Below, one piece after another: positions 15,939 through 26,398 of a stretch of 64,000 nucleotides of DNA (the stretch's first letter is position 1; each line of letters starts with the position of its first letter). The position numbers were made by a program, and so were the translations under genes. Under the pieces are notes generated by a model. It was not told the DNA's origin and searched no databases. It worked only from the letters and a program-made list of their open reading frames with translations. This DNA comes from Agromyces italicus DSM 16388 (GTDB lineage Bacteria; Actinomycetota; Actinomycetes; Actinomycetales; Microbacteriaceae), in NCBI RefSeq assembly GCF_000421545.1, contig NZ_ATXF01000011.1, positions 1 to 64,000 of the forward strand. The letters run 5' to 3'.

Positions 15939-17060
15939 ATGTCTCGCAGACTTCGTTCGATTCCCGCCGCGGTCATCGCGATCGTCGGCCTCGGCCTCAT
16001 CGCCGTCACCGCGTCGCCGGCCACTGCGGCTCCGCCCGGCTCCGGCCCGGTCACCGTGGCGACGGGGCTGAACAACCCCCGGCAACTCTCGGTCGGCCCA
16101 GGCCAGCGCCTCTACGTCGCAGAGGCCGGCACCGCCGATTCCTGCGACCCCATTCCCGGTGCCGGGCCGGAGTTCCAGGTGTGCGGCCTCACCGGATCGG
16201 TGACCGAGGTCAGCGGCACCCACCAGCGGCGGGTCGTGACCGGGCTGCCGACGATGGACTTCCTCGGCGAGATCGTCGGGGCATCCGACGTCGCGGTTCG
16301 CGGTGGCGAGATCATCGTGCTGATCGGTGGACTGGCCGGCGCCGCGACGGCCCGCGACAGCCTGCCCGACCAGTACTCCGCCTTCGGCACGCTGCGAACT
16401 GCGCGGCTGAAGTCCGCGCCGCTCACCGGTGCCGACCTGACCCCCGTCGCCGACCTCAACGCCCACGAGGTCGCGAACAACCCCGACGGCAACATCCCAC
16501 CCGACAGCAATGCAGTCGGGTTCACCGCGTTGAGCGCCGAGAGCTGGGCGGTCGCCGACGCCGGAGGCAACACCCTGCTGGCGGTCGACGAAGGCGGCGA
16601 GAGCACCGTCGGCGTGTTCCCGAACGGACCCCCGGTGCCCAACCCTTTCGGTCCGGGCCTGATCCCGCCGCAGGCGGTCCCGACCGACGTCGCGGTCGGC
16701 CCCGACGGGGCGTTCTACGTGTCGCAACTGACGGGCTTCCCCTTCCCGACCGGCGGTTCAACGATCTGGCGGGTCACGGTCGACGGGCAGGTGTCGGCGT
16801 TCGCGACCGGGCTCACGATGGTGACGAGCCTCGCCTGGAAGGGCGACGCGCTCTACGCCGTGCAGCTCGACGACGGCAACTTCTTCGACGGCCATGTCGG
16901 GTCCTTGCGCAAGGTCACTGCGGGCGGCTCCGTGCACGAGGCGGTCATCGCGAACCTGTCGGCCCCGTACGGTGTGGCGATCCGCGGCAACTCCGCCTTC
17001 CTGACCGTCGACTCGGTCTCGGCGGGCGGCGGGTCGGTGATCGAGGTCGACCTTCGCTGA
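15939..17060 (+). CDS. Secreted ScyD/ScyE-family beta-propeller-like protein
   Basis: The 373-residue protein has a Sec signal peptide (RRLR, a hydrophobic stretch, then a cut near SPATA-AP at about residue 31). It is followed by repeated propeller-like strands such as VATGLNNPRQLSVGPGQRLYVAEAG and VAVGPDGAFYVSQLTG. Proteins of this type are annotated as ScyD/ScyE family after cyanobacterial scytonemin genes, but a role here is unknown; an extracellular binding or lactonase-like propeller is possible. ATG 15939 has GAGGAG upstream. The gene stands alone between a recR hairpin region and a strong hairpin at 17070. Confidence 0.82.
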   Translation: MSRRLRSIPAAVIAIVGLGLIAVTASPATAAPPGSGPVTVATGLNNPRQLSVGPGQRLYVAEAGTADSCDPIPGAGPEFQVCGLTGSVTEVSGTHQRRVVTGLPTMDFLGEIVGASDVAVRGGEIIVLIGGLAGAATARDSLPDQYSAFGTLRTARLKSAPLTGADLTPVADLNAHEVANNPDGNIPPDSNAVGFTALSAESWAVADAGGNTLLAVDEGGESTVGVFPNGPPVPNPFGPGLIPPQAVPTDVAVGPDGAFYVSQLTGFPFPTGGSTIWRVTVDGQVSAFATGLTMVTSLAWKGDALYAVQLDDGNFFDGHVGSLRKVTAGGSVHEAVIANLSAPYGVAIRGNSAFLTVDSVSAGGGSVIEVDLR

Positions 17061-17069
17061 CGGGCAAGG

Positions 17070-17110
17070 GTCGCGGCATCCCTCTGATGAACACGGCGGG
17101 ATGCCGCGAC
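17070..17110 (+). terminator. Strong hairpin after the ScyD-like gene
   Basis: Arms 17070-17082 (GTCGCGGCATCCC) and 17098-17110 are perfect over 13 bp with a 15-nt loop, starting 10 nt after the stop codon. There is no T-run, as is common in actinobacteria. Confidence 0.65.
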
Positions 17111-17133
17111 ACCGCGCCGCGTCGGAAGCTCGC

Positions 17134-17162
17134 TTGACGTATCGTCGCCCGGCGCGTAGACC
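17134..17162 (+). promoter_or_regulatory. Promoter of the SnoaL-like gene (-35 TTGACG, 17 bp, -10 TAGACC)
   Basis: TTGACG (17134-17139) is separated by 17 bp from TAGACC (17157-17162), which is 6 nt from the ATG at 17169. It is the best-matched promoter in the window and anchors the interpretation of the TANNNT-N6-start pattern as leaderless. Confidence 0.7.
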
Positions 17163-17168
17163 GGGGGC

Positions 17169-17564
17169 ATGGCCGCATCCGCCTCCGCCTCCGCGCCCGC
17201 ACCGGCATCCGCACGAACCGCGCGCTGGATCGCGGGGTACCTGCGCGCGTGGAGCACGAACGACCCCGAGGCCATCGGCGCGCTCTTCACCGACGACGCC
17301 CGATACCTCACCGCCCCCGACGTCGAGCCGCGCCGAGGACGGGCCGAGATCGTGTCGGGCTGGATCGGCGACGCAGACACCCCGGGGGAGTGGAGCTTCG
17401 ACTGGCACGTCGTGCACGAGACATCCGAGCTCGCCGTCGTTCAGGGGCGAACCGAGTACCCGGCCGATCGCGACTATCTGAACCTGTGGGTGATCCGCTT
17501 CGCACCCGACGGGCGGGCGGGCGAGTTCACCGAGTGGTACATGCCGCGCGACCACGAGGGGTGA
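17169..17564 (+). CDS. SnoaL-like / NTF2-fold protein
   Basis: The 131-residue protein starts with an Ala/Ser/Pro-rich stretch. An NTF2-like domain (residues about 18-125) follows, with [31 protein letters not shown] as first helix and strand and a final EFTEWYM strand. The fold occurs in polyketide cyclases, isomerases and stress-related ligand-binding proteins; the substrate is unknown. A good promoter at 17134-17162 places transcription start at or next to the ATG. Confidence 0.8.
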   Translation: MAASASASAPAPASARTARWIAGYLRAWSTNDPEAIGALFTDDARYLTAPDVEPRRGRAEIVSGWIGDADTPGEWSFDWHVVHETSELAVVQGRTEYPADRDYLNLWVIRFAPDGRAGEFTEWYMPRDHEG

Positions 17565-17680
17565 TCCCACCGCGGCCCCGCGACGTCACATGGCGGGCCC
17601 CGCATGCACGCCGCCGTATGATGAAGACTCCGACGACGGGCCCGTCGGCCCGTGCGCGCCCAGAATCCCCGGGAGGCCAC

Positions 17681-20141
<2,461 letters not shown>

Positions 20142-20170
20142 CGCGGCGCCCGTCGCTCAGAATCACACGG

Positions 20171-20200
20171 ATGCCCCGTGGCCGGTCGGTCACGGGGCAT
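20171..20200. terminator. Bidirectional hairpin between asd and the GntR gene
   Basis: ATGCCCCGTG (20171-20180) and CACGGGGCAT (20191-20200) form a perfect 10-bp stem with a 10-nt loop, located between two convergent genes. Confidence 0.7.
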
Positions 20201-20280
20201 GCTGTCTCGTTCGGCGCGAGTCGGGCCGGGGTGCGGTCGCTGACGCCGTGGCGCGGCGCCCGTCGCCATGGCCCGTCGGA

Positions 20281-20937
20281 TCAGGCCGAGAAGTACGGGC
20301 TCGACGCGTTGTCGAGGATGCGCCGCATGCCCTGCATCCAGTTGGCCTTGAGCGCGATCTGTGCGCCCGGAACGTCGCCGGCCTCCAGGAATTCGGCGAT
20401 CGCGGCGTGCTCGGCCGCGACGCGTTCGATCATCACGTCGTTCGGCACGAGCAGCGATTCGTAGCGGTGGAACGATCCGCGCAGACTCGCGATCACGTCG
20501 AGCAGCCGCCGATTCGGGCACGCCGAGAGCATGATTCCGTGCCACTCGTCGTCCTTCGTCACGACGAGGGCGTGCTCGACGAGTTCTTGCTGGAAGTCGG
20601 CAGCGATGGTGACGAGCCGCGCACCGATGTCACGGAGTTCGTCGATTGGACTGAGCTCGAGGGCGAGGCCTTCCAGGTTCGCCATCACCGGCGCGAGGTC
20701 TTCGAACTCGCTCGCGCTGAGCGGGACGAACCTGAACCCCTTGCCGTTCTCGCTCTCGATCTGGCCTTCGCTCTCGAGGGCGATGAGGGCCTCGCGCAAG
20801 GGGGTGCGGCTGACGCCGAGCTCGGCGGCGAGCTGCACCTCGTTGATGCCCTCGCCGGGTTGTACTGCGCCAGTGCGCATGCGTGCGAGCAGCTCTTCGC
20901 GGACCTGTGAGCGCAGGTTCCTGCGTTCGATCGCCAT
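20281..20937 (-). CDS. GntR-family regulator, FadR/FCD subfamily
   Basis: The 218-residue repressor-like protein has an N-terminal winged helix (RRNLRSQVREELLARMRTG, then AAELGVSRTPLREALIALESEG, residues about 5-70) and a helical FCD ligand-binding domain with scattered His/Asp metal-ligand candidates. It is divergent from the SDR gene at 21057. A TGTATACA palindrome in the intergenic region is a likely operator. ATG 20937 follows GGAGGG. A ligand such as a sugar acid is typical for the FCD class but not shown. Confidence 0.87.
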   Translation of the reverse strand: MAIERRNLRSQVREELLARMRTGAVQPGEGINEVQLAAELGVSRTPLREALIALESEGQIESENGKGFRFVPLSASEFEDLAPVMANLEGLALELSPIDELRDIGARLVTIAADFQQELVEHALVVTKDDEWHGIMLSACPNRRLLDVIASLRGSFHRYESLLVPNDVMIERVAAEHAAIAEFLEAGDVPGAQIALKANWMQGMRRILDNASSPYFSA

Positions 20938-21028
20938 GTATTCGCCCTCCGGAGGGTTCGGCCGTTCGGCCGTCGCGGCAAGCCTAGGACGAGTGGGCCG
21001 TGACCGGCTCGAGCGCGGTCTCAAGTAC

Positions 21029-21036
21029 TGTATACA
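21029..21036. promoter_or_regulatory. TGTATACA palindrome, candidate GntR operator
   Basis: CTGTATACAA around 21028-21037 is nearly a perfect palindrome of the TTGTATACAA kind expected for FadR-type GntR proteins. It lies between the divergent GntR and SDR genes, 20 nt before the SDR start, and may overlap its -10 region (TATACA). Confidence 0.5.
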
Positions 21037-21056
21037 AAATGCCGAAGGAGAAAGCC

Positions 21057-21815
21057 ATGCGCCTTGAGAACAAGCAGGCCATCGTCACCGGCGGGGCGGG
21101 CGGCATCGGCCGCGCGACCTCGCTCGCACTCGCTGCCGAGGGCGCCGCCGTCGCGGTCGTCGACCTGAACGCCGAGGCCGCCGAGCGGATCGCCTCAGAG
21201 ATTCGCGAGGCGGGCGGCACCGCCATCGCGATCGGGGCGGATGTCGCGAGCGAGCCCGACATCGAACGCGTCGTGCAGACCGTCGTCACCGAGTTCGGGG
21301 GCGTGAACGTCGTCTTCAACAATGCGGGCATCATCCGTCGCACGACCGCGGTCGAGACGACCGTCGAGGAGTGGGACCGCGTGTTCGGCGTGAACGTGCG
21401 CTCGATCTTCCTCATGTGCAAGCACGTCGTGCCGATCATGGAGGCGGCGGGCGGCGGCTCGATCGTCAACACGGGCTCGGGCTAGGGCCTCAAGGGCGGA
21501 GGGCAGGCGATCTCGTACTGCGCGTCGAAGGGCGCCGTCGTCAACATGACCCGTGCGCTCGCGATCGACCACGGGCCGCAGGGCATCCGGGTGAACTCGG
21601 TGAACCCGGGCGATGTGAACACGGGGATGCTGCGCGACGAGGCCCGCCAGCTCGGCCAGGCCGAGGACGGGTTCCTCGCCGAGGCGGCCGACCGGCCGCT
21701 GCGCCGCATGGGCGAGCCCCGCGAGATCGCAGCGGCGGTCGTGTGGCTCGCGAGCGACGAGTCGAGCTACGTGACGGGCTCGGCCCTCGTCGTCGACGGC
21801 GGCGGCATCGCGTAG
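21057..21815 (+). pseudogene. Short-chain dehydrogenase/reductase interrupted by an in-frame TAG
   Basis: The frame runs through a classical SDR: TGGAGGIG cofactor site (residues about 11-18), NNAG motif (about 88), then SIVNTGSG, a TAG at 21483-21485, and directly in the same frame GLKGGGQAISYCASKGAVV. That continuation contains the catalytic YxxxK and the C-terminal GSALVVDGGG motif. Without the stop it would be a complete 252-residue enzyme similar to gluconate or glucose dehydrogenases. Trp (TGG) would fit the TAG position, so a single G-to-A change is likely. The first part alone lacks the active-site Tyr and Lys. AAGGAG precedes ATG 21057. Readthrough or a sequencing error cannot be excluded. 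Confidence 0.85.
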
Positions 21816-21820
21816 GCGCC

Positions 21821-21908
21821 GCACCCCGCGCGCACCCCGCACGCACCCCGCGCGCACCCCGCGCGCACCCCGCGCGCACCCCGCGCGCACCCCGCGCGCA
21901 CCCCGCGC
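21821..21908 (+). repeat. 11-bp tandem repeat, eight copies
   Basis: GCACCCCGCGC is repeated eight times without interruption, starting 6 bp after the SDR stop codon. Only the second copy differs, ending AC instead of GC. The unit length is not a multiple of three and the array is non-coding. It is a likely length-variable locus. Confidence 0.9.
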
Positions 21909-21934
21909 CGCCGCCACGCCCTTTTGCGGGCCGA

Positions 21935-21950
21935 CGCCGGTTCTCCGGCG
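21935..21950. terminator. Small GC hairpin between SDR and RidA genes
   Basis: CGCCGG-TTCT-CCGGCG forms a 6-bp stem with a 4-nt loop between convergent genes. Further on (about 21990-22020) are short CACGGGGCAGG-like direct repeats. Confidence 0.4.
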
Positions 21951-22023
21951 GATGGGAACTATCGTGGTCCGGCGAAAGGTCGTGACGACACGGGGCAGGG
22001 GGGCACGGGGCACGGGGCAGGTC

Positions 22024-22407
22024 TCAGGGCTGCGGGATCGCGGCGACGACGTCGATCTCGACGAGGATGTTCGCGAGGCGCGAGCCGACCGTGGTGCGCA
22101 CGGGGTACGGCTCGGTGAAGAACTCGGCGTAGGCCTCGTTGTACTCCGCGAAGTCGGCGAGGTCTTCGAGGTGCGCGGTGACCTTCACGACGTCGTCGTG
22201 GGTGAGGCCGTACTCGGCGAGCACGGCGCCGATGTTGCGCAGCACCTGGCGGGTCTGCTCTTTCACGCCGCCGTCGACGACGAGGCCCGTCGCGGGATCC
22301 TGCGGGCCGAAGCCCGCGGTGTACAGGAATCCGTTGGCGACGACGCCGTGGCTGTAGGGCCCTGCGGGCTTCGGCGCGTTCGAGAGCGTGACGGCGGTCT
22401 TGGACAT
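22024..22407 (-). CDS. RidA family enamine/imine deaminase
   Basis: The 127-residue protein has the RidA fold signature: NAPKPAGPYSHGVVANGFLYTAGFGPQDP, QTRQVLRNIGAVLAEYG, and the conserved Arg in EPYPVRTTV. RidA trimers hydrolyse reactive enamine/imine intermediates released by PLP-dependent deaminases. That fits the D-amino-acid deaminase-like gene in the same leftward group. ATG 22407 has a strong CAGGAGGA ribosome site; a longer frame from 22428 is less likely. It sits 120 bp downstream of the IclR gene. Confidence 0.92.
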   Translation of the reverse strand: MSKTAVTLSNAPKPAGPYSHGVVANGFLYTAGFGPQDPATGLVVDGGVKEQTRQVLRNIGAVLAEYGLTHDDVVKVTAHLEDLADFAEYNEAYAEFFTEPYPVRTTVGSRLANILVEIDVVAAIPQP

Positions 22408-22431
22408 GGGTTCCTCCTGGGTGTTCATTTC

Positions 22432-22478
22432 GGTGGGTCGAGGTGGGTCGAGGTGGTCGAGGTGGTCGAGGTGGTCGA
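22432..22478. repeat. GGTGGTCGA-type 9-10 bp tandem repeat before the RidA gene
   Basis: Five units of GGTGG(G)TCGA follow each other between the IclR and RidA genes, upstream of RidA in its direction of transcription. The unit resembles the GTCGAG ends of the dispersed repeat at 29882-29964. Confidence 0.7.
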
Positions 22479-22527
22479 ATCGTCTGCGGTCTCCTGGATG
22501 CCTCGGCGCCCGCCACGAGGCATCCGC

Positions 22528-23259
22528 TCAGCCGAGTTCGCGGGAGATGAGGTCGGCGGTCTCGCGCATGGCGGGCAGCTCGGCCTTGAGCCGATCGAGG
22601 TCGGCGACCATGCGGATCGCCGTGACGGAGAGCGCGCCGACGACGCCCATCGAACTGCGGATCGGCACGGCGATGCAGTTGACGAAGGCCTCGAACTCGC
22701 GGTCGTCGGTGGCGTAGCCGCGGGCCGCGGTCAGCGCGAGTTCGCGGTCGAGTCGTTCGCGCGAGTCGATCGTGAGCTCGGTGTAGCGCTGCCAGACGAC
22801 GCCGTCGAGCACCGCGTCGCGACCTGCCCGGTCGAGGTCGGCGAGGATCGCCTTGCCGACCGCGGAGCAGTAGGGGATCACGGCCCGGCCGATGCGGGAG
22901 TACATGCGGACGCCGGCCTCGTCGTCGGCCTTGTCCACGTAGACGATCGAGCGGTCCATGAGCGCGGCGAGGTGCACGGTGTTGCCCGTGCGTCGCTGCA
23001 GTCGGCGCACATGCTCGGCGCCCGCCTCGCGCAGGTCGAGCGAGTCGAGGGCCTGCTTCGAGAGGGCGGCGAGCCGGGTGCCGAGGGTGTACCGGCCCGA
23101 GCCGCGCTTGCGCACCCAGCCGACCTGTTCGAGCGCCTGGAGTTCGCGGAACATCGTCGAGCGATGCAGGCCGAACTCCTCGGCGAGTTCGGCGACGGTG
23201 CGCGGGTCGGTCGCGATCGCGTCGATGATGTGCGCGGCGCGCGTCACACTCTGCGACAT
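22528..23259 (-). CDS. IclR-family transcriptional regulator
   Basis: The 243-residue protein has an N-terminal winged helix (SVTRAAHIIDAIATDPRTVAELAEEFGLHRSTMFRELQALEQVGWV, residues 4-48) and the C-terminal GAF-like IclR effector domain with YCSAVGKAILADL and FVNCIAVPI. Members of the family sense small carboxylates such as sugar acids. It lies one base after the deacylase stop and in the same operon, so it probably regulates the surrounding catabolic genes. Palindromic motifs in the divergent region at 26342-26378 are candidate sites. Confidence 0.9.
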   Translation of the reverse strand: MSQSVTRAAHIIDAIATDPRTVAELAEEFGLHRSTMFRELQALEQVGWVRKRGSGRYTLGTRLAALSKQALDSLDLREAGAEHVRRLQRRTGNTVHLAALMDRSIVYVDKADDEAGVRMYSRIGRAVIPYCSAVGKAILADLDRAGRDAVLDGVVWQRYTELTIDSRERLDRELALTAARGYATDDREFEAFVNCIAVPIRSSMGVVGALSVTAIRMVADLDRLKAELPAMRETADLISRELG

Positions 23260-23260
23260 C

Positions 23261-25009
23261 TCAGCCCTCCCCTTCGTTTCTCAGGACGGCGTCATCGCTT
23301 CTCAGGACCGCATCGTGGTTTCTCGGGAGCGCAGAGGCGTTCGAGCGGTCTTCGGGCGTCGATCGTCCTGAGAAACCACCCCCGCCCGAGCCCCCCTCCC
23401 TGAGAAACGAGGCTGCCCGCCGGAGGGCCCGGCCCGGCGTCGCGCTGGTGAGGGTGCCGCCCGCGAGCACCGGCACGCCGGCGACGAACACGTCGTCGAT
23501 GCCGGCGGCGAGCCCGAGCGGCGATGCGTAGCTCGCGCCAGGGCCGACGCGCGCCGGGTCGACGAGCACCAGGTCGGCGACGGCTCCTTCGCGCACGAAG
23601 CCCCGGTCGCCGAGCCCGAACCGGCGCACCGCGCGTCCCGAGACCAGCGCGGAGGCGTTCGCCCAGTCGAGTGCGCGCTGCTCGCTGACGAGGAGCGAGA
23701 GGTATCTCGCGAACGTCCCGCGCGCCCGCGGGTGCGGGTGCCTGCCGAGGAAGATGCCGTCGGAGCCGCCGATCGCCTCCGGCGCCGACAGGATCGACGC
23801 GAGCTCGGCGTCGCTGCGCTCGTGCTGCACGGCCATCACCACGTTGACCTCGAGCCGCGAGCCGACGAGCACATCGAGGGCGAAGTCGATCGCATCGCTC
23901 CCGGCGCGCGAGGCGCCCTCGGCCAGGGTGAGCCCGTGCGCCCAGTCGTACTCGGGCGCGGCGACGTGCGCGAGGGTCAGCATCGAGGGCCAGTCGGGCC
24001 CCAGGCTGGCGTAGCCCGTGATCGTCGGGAACCAGTCGGTGCGCAGCCGTTCCCGCTCGACGGGATCGGCGAGCACGGCGAGCACCTCGGCGGCGGGGCG
24101 CACCGTGAGCGCGGCGGGCAGGATCGGCATCGCGAGGATCGAGCAGCCCCGGGTGTACGGGTAGGCGTCGAAGCTCGCGTCGACCCCCGCACGGGCGAGC
24201 CGGGCGAGTTCGCCCCGCACGATCGCGGGCGTCGCGTGGAAGTGCGACACGTGCACGCGCACCCCGCTCGCCGCGGCGATCGCCGCGATCTCATCGATGC
24301 CGGCGGCCGAGTTCTGCTCGTATCCGCCGCGCATGTGAGTCACGTAGACGCCGCCGGCCGCGGCGACGGGCGCAGCGAGTGCCGCGAGTTCTGCGGCGTC
24401 GGCGAAGGCGCCGGGCACGTAGTCGAGCCCCGTCGAGAGTCCGACGGCGCCGTCTTCGAGGCCGGATGCCACGAGCCCGCGCATCTCGTCGAGCTGGGCC
24501 TCGGTCGGGGCGTCGGTCGAGCGACCCATGACGGCGAAGCGCACGGTTCCGGCGGGCACGAGCGTCGCGACGTTGAGCGGTGTGGTGCCGTCGTAGCCGG
24601 CGAGGAGGGCGCCGAGGCCGCCGCCCGAGTAGTGCGGGTGAGTTCCGTTGATCGCGGCGAAGTACTCGGTGCCGTAGCCGCCGTCGCCGGGGGCGAAGCC
24701 CACGCCGTCCTGCCCGCCGATGACGGTCGTGACGCCCTGGCGCAGCAGCGCGAGCTGCACCTCGGGGTCGAACACGGCGGCGTCGGCGTGCGAGTGGGCG
24801 TCGATGAATCCGGGCATGAGCAGGCGCCCGCCGGCATCGACCACGTGTGCGGGTTGAGGAGCACCCGACGAAGGAGGATGCGTCTCGAAACCGCCGCCAC
24901 CGGCCGGCGCGATCCGTGAGATCCGCCCGGCGTCGAGCCGGACGTCGTGGCGGCCCGGCCGCTCGCCGGTCTCGTCGACGATGCGTGCGTTCGTGATCAG
25001 CACGTTCAT
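23261..25009 (-). CDS. N-acyl-D-amino-acid deacylase (amidohydrolase family)
   Basis: The 582-residue metalloenzyme removes the N-acyl group from a D-amino acid or, in this context perhaps, from N-acetyl-D-glucosaminate. It shows the HxH site (PGFIDAHSHAD, about residue 67), the HVSHFH strand (about 250), the VTHMRGGYEQNS segment and a late GSDG. These are hallmarks of D-aminoacylases. ATG 25009 has GAGG upstream, 8 bp after the deaminase. The last 40 or so residues are a low-complexity tail encoded by TTTCTCAGGA repeats and lie outside the normal family end. IclR follows by one base. Confidence 0.85.
   Translation of the reverse strand: MNVLITNARIVDETGERPGRHDVRLDAGRISRIAPAGGGGFETHPPSSGAPQPAHVVDAGGRLLMPGFIDAHSHADAAVFDPEVQLALLRQGVTTVIGGQDGVGFAPGDGGYGTEYFAAINGTHPHYSGGGLGALLAGYDGTTPLNVATLVPAGTVRFAVMGRSTDAPTEAQLDEMRGLVASGLEDGAVGLSTGLDYVPGAFADAAELAALAAPVAAAGGVYVTHMRGGYEQNSAAGIDEIAAIAAASGVRVHVSHFHATPAIVRGELARLARAGVDASFDAYPYTRGCSILAMPILPAALTVRPAAEVLAVLADPVERERLRTDWFPTITGYASLGPDWPSMLTLAHVAAPEYDWAHGLTLAEGASRAGSDAIDFALDVLVGSRLEVNVVMAVQHERSDAELASILSAPEAIGGSDGIFLGRHPHPRARGTFARYLSLLVSEQRALDWANASALVSGRAVRRFGLGDRGFVREGAVADLVLVDPARVGPGASYASPLGLAAGIDDVFVAGVPVLAGGTLTSATPGRALRRAASFLREGGSGGGGFSGRSTPEDRSNASALPRNHDAVLRSDDAVLRNEGEG
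23275..23411. repeat. Five copies of a TTTCTCAGGA-type motif in both orientations
   Basis: GTTTCTCAGGACG (23275-23288), GCTTCTCAGGACC (about 23297) and GTTTCTCGGGAGC (about 23318) point one way. CGTCCTGAGAAAC (about 23364-23376) and CCCTGAGAAACG (about 23398-23410) point the other. Spacing of the first three is 21-23 bp, about two DNA turns. The array codes the tail of the deacylase and lies just upstream of the IclR gene. Confidence 0.75.
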
Positions 25010-25017
25010 GGGGTGCC

Positions 25018-26322
25018 TCAGAACCTCGTGTGCACGAGGTCGACGACGAGGTCGCTCCCGGCGTGCTCGACGACGGGGATCCAGCGCCATTTGTCGAACG
25101 CGGTGCAGGGGTGCGAGAGTCCGAGCGCGACCACCTCGCCGACGGCGACGGGCAGGGCGGCTCCTGGGGCGTCGGCACGCAGGTAGGCGTGCTGGTCGTT
25201 CACGGCGGTCACGGATGCCTCGGCGAGCGGCCGCCCGTCGGCGCCGAGTTCGCTCGCGACGGCGAGCGGCACCGGCAGCCCTTCGTCGTACGGCAGGTCG
25301 CGCTTGCCGCCGTCGAGGAGGGCGAGCCCGGGCTCGGGGTGCGAGACGACGCGGGTGTAGCCGCGCATCGCCGGGGTGAGTTGGCGGTGGATGGGGGAGA
25401 TGCCCCGGTAGAAGCCGTCGTCGTGCACGAGCGACGCGCCCGAGCGCAGCACCCAGCGGGTGTCGCCGCGGCCGGCGCCGCTCTCGATCTCGGGGGCGAA
25501 GACGTCGGCGACGAGGTCGAGGTAGGCGCTGCCGCCCGCGGTCACGACGAGCGGGCCGTCGGCGGGGTCGGCGAGGGTGCGAACGGCGCCGTGCAGTTCG
25601 ACGAGGTCGGCGAGGTAGTCGCGCACGGCCGCGACCGCGACCGAGGAACGGTCGTGCCCGAGGCTGCCCTCGTAGCCGGCGACGCCCGCCAGGCGCAGCA
25701 CGGGCGAGTCGGCGATGCGCCGGGCGATGCCGACGGCCTCATCGATCCCGCGAGCACCGGTTCGGCCGCCGCCGGCGCCGAGCTCGACGAGCACGGCGAT
25801 CGGGCGGGGGAGGCCGGGGCCCCCGGAGGCGGTCGCGGTCGCGAGGCCGCGCTCCATCGCCTCGATCGTCTCGATCGAGTCGGCCCACGACCAGAACTCG
25901 AACTCGGGGTCGGCGTGTTCGCCGGCGATCCACGCGAGCGCGTCGGGGGCGACGAGGGCGTTCGCGAGCATGATCGTGCGCACGCCGAAGCCGCGCGCGG
26001 TGCGCACCTGGCCGGGGGTCGCGAGGGTGAGACCGGTCGCGCCGCCGCCGAGCTGGAGGCGCCAGAGCGCCGGGGCCATCGTCGTCTTGCCGTGCGGCAT
26101 GAGCTCGAGCCCGCGTTCGTCGCACCAGTGTTGGATCGTCTCGGCGTTGTGCTCGAGGGCCTCGCGATCGAGGGCGAGGAGCGGGGTCCAGAACTCGCCG
26201 AGCCGCGGCGCGGTGTCGAGGAACTCGCGGACGGTGAGCCCGGCCGCACGCGCGGGCAGCCCCTTGTCGCCCTCGCTGAGGCGGGTGTCGGCGGTCTCGG
26301 CGAGCGGGGCGAGGCGTGACAT
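25018..26322 (-). CDS. D-amino-acid deaminase / D-serine dehydratase-like PLP enzyme (DSD1 family)
   Basis: The 434-residue protein has an alanine racemase-type barrel with the PLP lysine in LELMPHGKTTMAPAL (about residue 75). A C-terminal domain carries the metal-binding H-x-C of LSHPCTAFDKWRW (about residue 405), as in zinc-dependent D-serine dehydratases and D-threonine aldolase relatives. It should eliminate ammonia from a beta-hydroxy D-amino acid. D-glucosaminate, which would yield 2-keto-3-deoxygluconate, is an attractive substrate because KDG kinase and KDPG aldolase genes lie next to it. First gene of the leftward operon. Confidence 0.83.
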   Translation of the reverse strand: MSRLAPLAETADTRLSEGDKGLPARAAGLTVREFLDTAPRLGEFWTPLLALDREALEHNAETIQHWCDERGLELMPHGKTTMAPALWRLQLGGGATGLTLATPGQVRTARGFGVRTIMLANALVAPDALAWIAGEHADPEFEFWSWADSIETIEAMERGLATATASGGPGLPRPIAVLVELGAGGGRTGARGIDEAVGIARRIADSPVLRLAGVAGYEGSLGHDRSSVAVAAVRDYLADLVELHGAVRTLADPADGPLVVTAGGSAYLDLVADVFAPEIESGAGRGDTRWVLRSGASLVHDDGFYRGISPIHRQLTPAMRGYTRVVSHPEPGLALLDGGKRDLPYDEGLPVPLAVASELGADGRPLAEASVTAVNDQHAYLRADAPGAALPVAVGEVVALGLSHPCTAFDKWRWIPVVEHAGSDLVVDLVHTRF

Positions 26323-26341
26323 CCGAAGCTCACTTTCACTT

Positions 26342-26378
26342 GTTGCGTATTCTGCAACGCGGTTGCGCAGCAGTTGCA
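26342..26378. promoter_or_regulatory. Palindromic GTTGC/GCAAC cluster, candidate IclR operator
   Basis: The divergent region between the deaminase and KDG kinase genes contains GCAAC-GCG-GTTGC (26354-26366) plus GTTGC at 26342 and 26373. GTTGCGTATTCTGCAAC is a second, overlapping palindrome. It lies where one protein could control both directions. Confidence 0.55.
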
Positions 26379-26398
26379 CACCAGACAGCATAGGGCGG

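Noticed and set aside
21483-21485. TAG as a recoded codon (pyrrolysine or programmed readthrough)
   Set aside because: No supporting element or related gene was seen and the surrounding sequence fits a plain Trp-to-stop change; kept as a pseudogene with readthrough as a remote option.
21821-21908. Possible CRISPR array
   Set aside because: Units of 11 bp are contiguous with no spacers and no cas genes are nearby; it is a simple tandem repeat.
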